From Deltaproteobacteria bacterium (lineage in GTDB: Bacteria; Desulfobacterota; Desulfarculia; Desulfarculales; Desulfarculaceae): 64,000 nucleotides of DNA. The notes beneath the pieces were generated by a model. That model saw only the letters and a program-made list of their open reading frames with translations. It was not told where the DNA came from and did no database searches. A program made the translations under genes and the position numbers. Position 1 is the first letter of the stretch; each line of letters opens with the position of its first letter. The DNA is taken from NCBI GenBank assembly GCA_020444165.1, contig JAHLLK010000001.1, positions 124,001 through 188,000 of the forward strand. The letters run 5' to 3'. Shown here piece by piece: positions 61,654 to 64,000 of this stretch.

Positions 61654-63425
61654 TTTTCGTCCACTCCCAGGATTTCCTTGATCTTGTTCAGAATGACCGT
61701 GGGGGAGATAGGTACGCCGGTCACCAGATTCAGGCGGCTGGCCTCCTTGCGCTGCAAGTGGCCCAACAACACGGCCAACTGCCCCTCCAAGTTCAACTCC
61801 GGGATCAGCACCTGGTCTGCGCGGTGCAGGAAGCTCCGGATCACCTCGGCGTGGAAGGGGTAGAGGCTCACCACCTTCAGGGCGCCCACCGCGAGCCCCA
61901 TTTCCCGGGCCATCTCCACCGCCTCCCAGACCGAGCCCCAGGTGCTGCCCCAGCTCATCACCCCCAGGGCCAGGGGCCCGTCCGGGCCGTGCACCTCCGG
62001 CGCCGGCAGCTCGCTCAGGGCGCCCAGGAGCTTGCGGCGCCGCTTCTGGCTCATGGCCATATGGTTGTCCGGGGCGTACTCCGGGTTGCCCCGCTCGGAG
62101 TGCTCCAGGCCGGTGGCCGCGTATTCAAAGCCCTCCATGCCCGGCAGGGCCCGAGGGGAGATGCCCGACTCGGTGAGGCGGTAGCGGAGATAGCCCTTCT
62201 GGTCCTCCGGCCCGGGGCGCACCGTGCCGTCGGCCAGGTCTTCGGCCGCCACCTTGGGCGGGGCCAGGTTTTCCACCCGGTTGTTCAGGTAGAAGTCCGA
62301 CAAGACCACCACCGGGGTCTGGAACTTTTCGGCCAGGCGGAAGGACTTGGCCACCAGGTCGAAACACTCGGCCACGCTGGTGGGGGCCAGGACGATGCGC
62401 GAGGAGTCGCCGGGCCCGCCGTATACCGCGGCCAACAGGTCGGACTGCTCGGTCTTGGTGGGCAGCCCGGTGGCCGGCCCGCCCCGCTGGGCGTCCACGA
62501 TCACCGCCGGGGTCTCGCTCATGACTCCGTGGGTGATCAGCTCGGTCATCAGGGCGAAACCCGGCCCGCTGGTGGCGGTCATGGCCCGCGCCCCGCCAAA
62601 GAAGCTGCCCAGCACCGCACCGATGGCCGAGATCTCGTCCTCCATCTGCACCACCCGCCCGCCCTTTTTGGGCAGTTTCTTGGCCAGGTACTCCATGATG
62701 GGCGTGGCCGGGGTGATGGGGTAGCCGAAGTAGTTCTTGAGCCCGGCGGCCAGGGCCGCGTCGCCTACGGCCTGGTTGCCCGAAAGCAGGATCTTCTCGG
62801 GCCCCTCGGTCTGGGGCGGGGCGTCCAAGGGGTGGGGTTTGCGCTCGGCCAGCTCCCGGTTCAGATACTCATACCCGGCGTCGAAGCTCTTCTGGTTGGC
62901 GGCCAGGACCTTTTCGCCCTTGGCCGAGAACTTGCCCTCGATGACCCGGTGGAACAGGTCGGGGTCCAGGCCGTACCAGGCGGCCAGGGCCCCCAGGGCG
63001 GCCAGGTTCTTGCCCCGGGAGCTGCCCGCCGCCGCGGTGGCCAGGTCCTGGAAGGGCACGCCCAACAGCTTCATGTCCGGGGTCACGTGGGCGGCCAGGG
63101 ACTTGTCCTCGGGCAGGTGAGTGGGGGGCTGGTTGTCAAAGAACACCACCCCCGCCGGCGAGAGGAATGGCATGCGGGACAGGGACTGCTCGTCATCCAG
63201 GCTGATGAGCACGTCGGCCACGTCCTCCAGGGCCAACAGGCTGCGGTCGCTGAAGCGCGAGCGGGTCACGCAGCGCCCGAAGCCCCGGATCTCGGCGGGG
63301 TAGGAGTCAAAGGCCAGCACCGAGAAGCCGGCCAGGGACATGGCCTGGTTCAACATGCCGCCGGCCGCGATGGTGCCGTCGCCGGACATGCCGCAGATTT
63401 CGATGGTCAAGTCGACTTTCGCCAT
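61650..63425 (-). CDS. korA: 2-oxoacid:ferredoxin oxidoreductase, fused gamma-alpha subunit
   Basis: The protein has 591 residues. Residues about 1-185 are the gamma domain (EICGMSGDGTIAAGGMLNQA, then DSYPAEIRGFGR). Residues about 210-590 are the alpha domain, with AGLKNYFGYPITPATPIMEY, QMEDEISAIGAVLGSFFGGA, ATSGPGFALMTELITHGVMS and AQRGGPATGLPTKTEQSDL. YPITP is the alpha-subunit signature. It pairs with KorB. No separate ferredoxin-like delta gene is present, so an external ferredoxin is the acceptor. Confidence 0.92.
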   Translation of the reverse strand: MAKVDLTIEICGMSGDGTIAAGGMLNQAMSLAGFSVLAFDSYPAEIRGFGRCVTRSRFSDRSLLALEDVADVLISLDDEQSLSRMPFLSPAGVVFFDNQPPTHLPEDKSLAAHVTPDMKLLGVPFQDLATAAAGSSRGKNLAALGALAAWYGLDPDLFHRVIEGKFSAKGEKVLAANQKSFDAGYEYLNRELAERKPHPLDAPPQTEGPEKILLSGNQAVGDAALAAGLKNYFGYPITPATPIMEYLAKKLPKKGGRVVQMEDEISAIGAVLGSFFGGARAMTATSGPGFALMTELITHGVMSETPAVIVDAQRGGPATGLPTKTEQSDLLAAVYGGPGDSSRIVLAPTSVAECFDLVAKSFRLAEKFQTPVVVLSDFYLNNRVENLAPPKVAAEDLADGTVRPGPEDQKGYLRYRLTESGISPRALPGMEGFEYAATGLEHSERGNPEYAPDNHMAMSQKRRRKLLGALSELPAPEVHGPDGPLALGVMSWGSTWGSVWEAVEMAREMGLAVGALKVVSLYPFHAEVIRSFLHRADQVLIPELNLEGQLAVLLGHLQRKEASRLNLVTGVPISPTVILNKIKEILGVDEK

Positions 63426-63426
63426 C

Positions 63427-64000
63427 TCAGTACTCCACCCACCACGAGGTGTTGGCGCTGACCCCCTCGTCGCAGAAGATGTCCTTGGCCGGCACGTCCA
63501 CCTGGTGGCAGGCGCCGGCCAGGTTTTCCGCCGCGATCCGGCCCAAGCTAACCGCGTTGTCGTGGCCGATGGACACCCAGTAATCCCGGAGGTCGGGGTG
63601 ATAGACCTGGGCGCAGTCGCCGGCCGCGTAAACCGGGCCGGCCCCGGTAGACAGGCATTGGTCCACCAGGACGCCGCGCTCCAGGCGGAGCCCGCTGCCG
63701 GCCAGGAAGCCCACGTCGGGCACCAGGCCGAAGAAGGCGCCCACGAGGTTTACGGTGACCTCCACCTGGTCGGTCATCACGGTGAGGCGGTTGCCGCCGG
63801 ACTGGTACACCAGTTTCAGGCGGCCGGGCACCACCTCCACTCCCCGCCCGGTCAGGGAGCGGGCCGCGTGGCCCACCATTTCCGGCCGGCAGCGGAGGGG
63901 CCAGAAGGCCTCGGGGGTGAACACGAAGAACACCTGTTTGCCCATTTTGAGCAGCGCCCGGGCAAAGGCGAAAGAGGTGAGGTCGCCACCCACCAGGAGC
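63427..64000 (-). CDS. FAD-dependent pyridine nucleotide-disulfide oxidoreductase family protein (5' end cut by window edge)
   Basis: The frame is open to the right edge, and at least 190 C-terminal residues are visible. The second nucleotide-binding fold runs through LLVGGDLTSFAFARALLKMG (edge inward), followed by a region matching the family, and FAD motif GPVYAAGDCAQVYHP. The C-terminal part IGHDNAVSLGRIAAENLAG is typical of NADH oxidase, rubredoxin reductase and CoA-disulfide reductase relatives. Its stop is one base before the korA ATG. The coupling suggests electron transfer between NAD(P)H and the ferredoxin used by KorAB, an inference from context. Confidence 0.82.
   Translation of the reverse strand, partial: LLVGGDLTSFAFARALLKMGKQVFFVFTPEAFWPLRCRPEMVGHAARSLTGRGVEVVPGRLKLVYQSGGNRLTVMTDQVEVTVNLVGAFFGLVPDVGFLAGSGLRLERGVLVDQCLSTGAGPVYAAGDCAQVYHPDLRDYWVSIGHDNAVSLGRIAAENLAGACHQVDVPAKDIFCDEGVSANTSWWVEY

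Overview
This window reads as a GC-rich (roughly 65%) bacterial chromosome with long operons, dense coding and many structured intergenic spacers. The gene content points to an anaerobe of the former Deltaproteobacteria (Desulfobacterota). Supporting genes are a cysteine-rich PAS/sigma-54 activator, 2-oxoacid:ferredoxin oxidoreductase with a fused gamma-alpha subunit, an Aquifex-type aconitase, OadB/OadG sodium-pump subunits, a DUF3047 protein, and cytochrome bd oxidase for oxygen defence. The family assignment is an inference from content; no rRNA or tRNA gene is present to fix it.

Layout. 1-4.9 kb: the start of fliK (minus, cut by the window edge), then a DUF1285-like gene, dtd, and divergently prmA-rsmE. 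5-11 kb: a PAS/sigma-54 regulator divergent from a P-type cation ATPase, then oadG-oadB. 11.3-20 kb: M20 peptidase, GNAT, lepA, DUF3047 protein, secreted subtilase and fadD, all minus. 20.3-25.5 kb: a peptide ABC transporter (binding protein and two permeases, no ATPases) followed by a Gfo/Idh/MocA plus left-handed beta-helix acetyltransferase fusion. 26-32 kb (plus): nitroreductase, lipoprotein, coaBC, family-4 uracil-DNA glycosylase, NfeD protease plus slipin, and a Rho_N-like small protein. hisD lies at 32.6-33.9 kb (minus).

34.3-41.9 kb is the most distinctive block, all plus and tightly packed: a secreted Gly/Asn/Arg-repeat SH3 protein, an ECF sigma factor, a one-TM anti-sigma-like protein, an LTxxQ (Spy/CpxP-like) membrane-anchored protein, then a TolC-type outer-membrane factor, a MacA-type adaptor carrying its own LTxxQ-like insert, a MacB-type ATPase and a separate permease. 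It looks like an envelope-sensing sigma system coupled to a tripartite exporter.

42-54 kb: rsgA, OsmC, a Rieske-like protein, a PNPOx-like protein, an acidic Thr/Glu-rich protein of unknown role, cydAB, a cytochrome b5/DUF2231 membrane protein and a hybrid PAS-PAS-GAF histidine kinase. 54-64 kb: a minus-strand central-carbon block, in transcription order FAD oxidoreductase (cut by the edge), korA, korB, aconitase, citrate synthase, sdhA, sdhB.

Intergenic DNA is unusually structured. I see at least four dispersed families: a ~255-317 bp element with terminal inverted repeats (three copies), a modular 145-300 bp palindrome-rich element (four copies plus a remnant), a ~160-175 bp element flanking the citrate synthase and korB genes (two copies), and very long GC-rich hairpins after operons (three copies). 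There is also a degenerate tandem array at 25.6-26.0 kb. No CRISPR array, tRNA, rRNA or insertion-sequence transposase gene was found.
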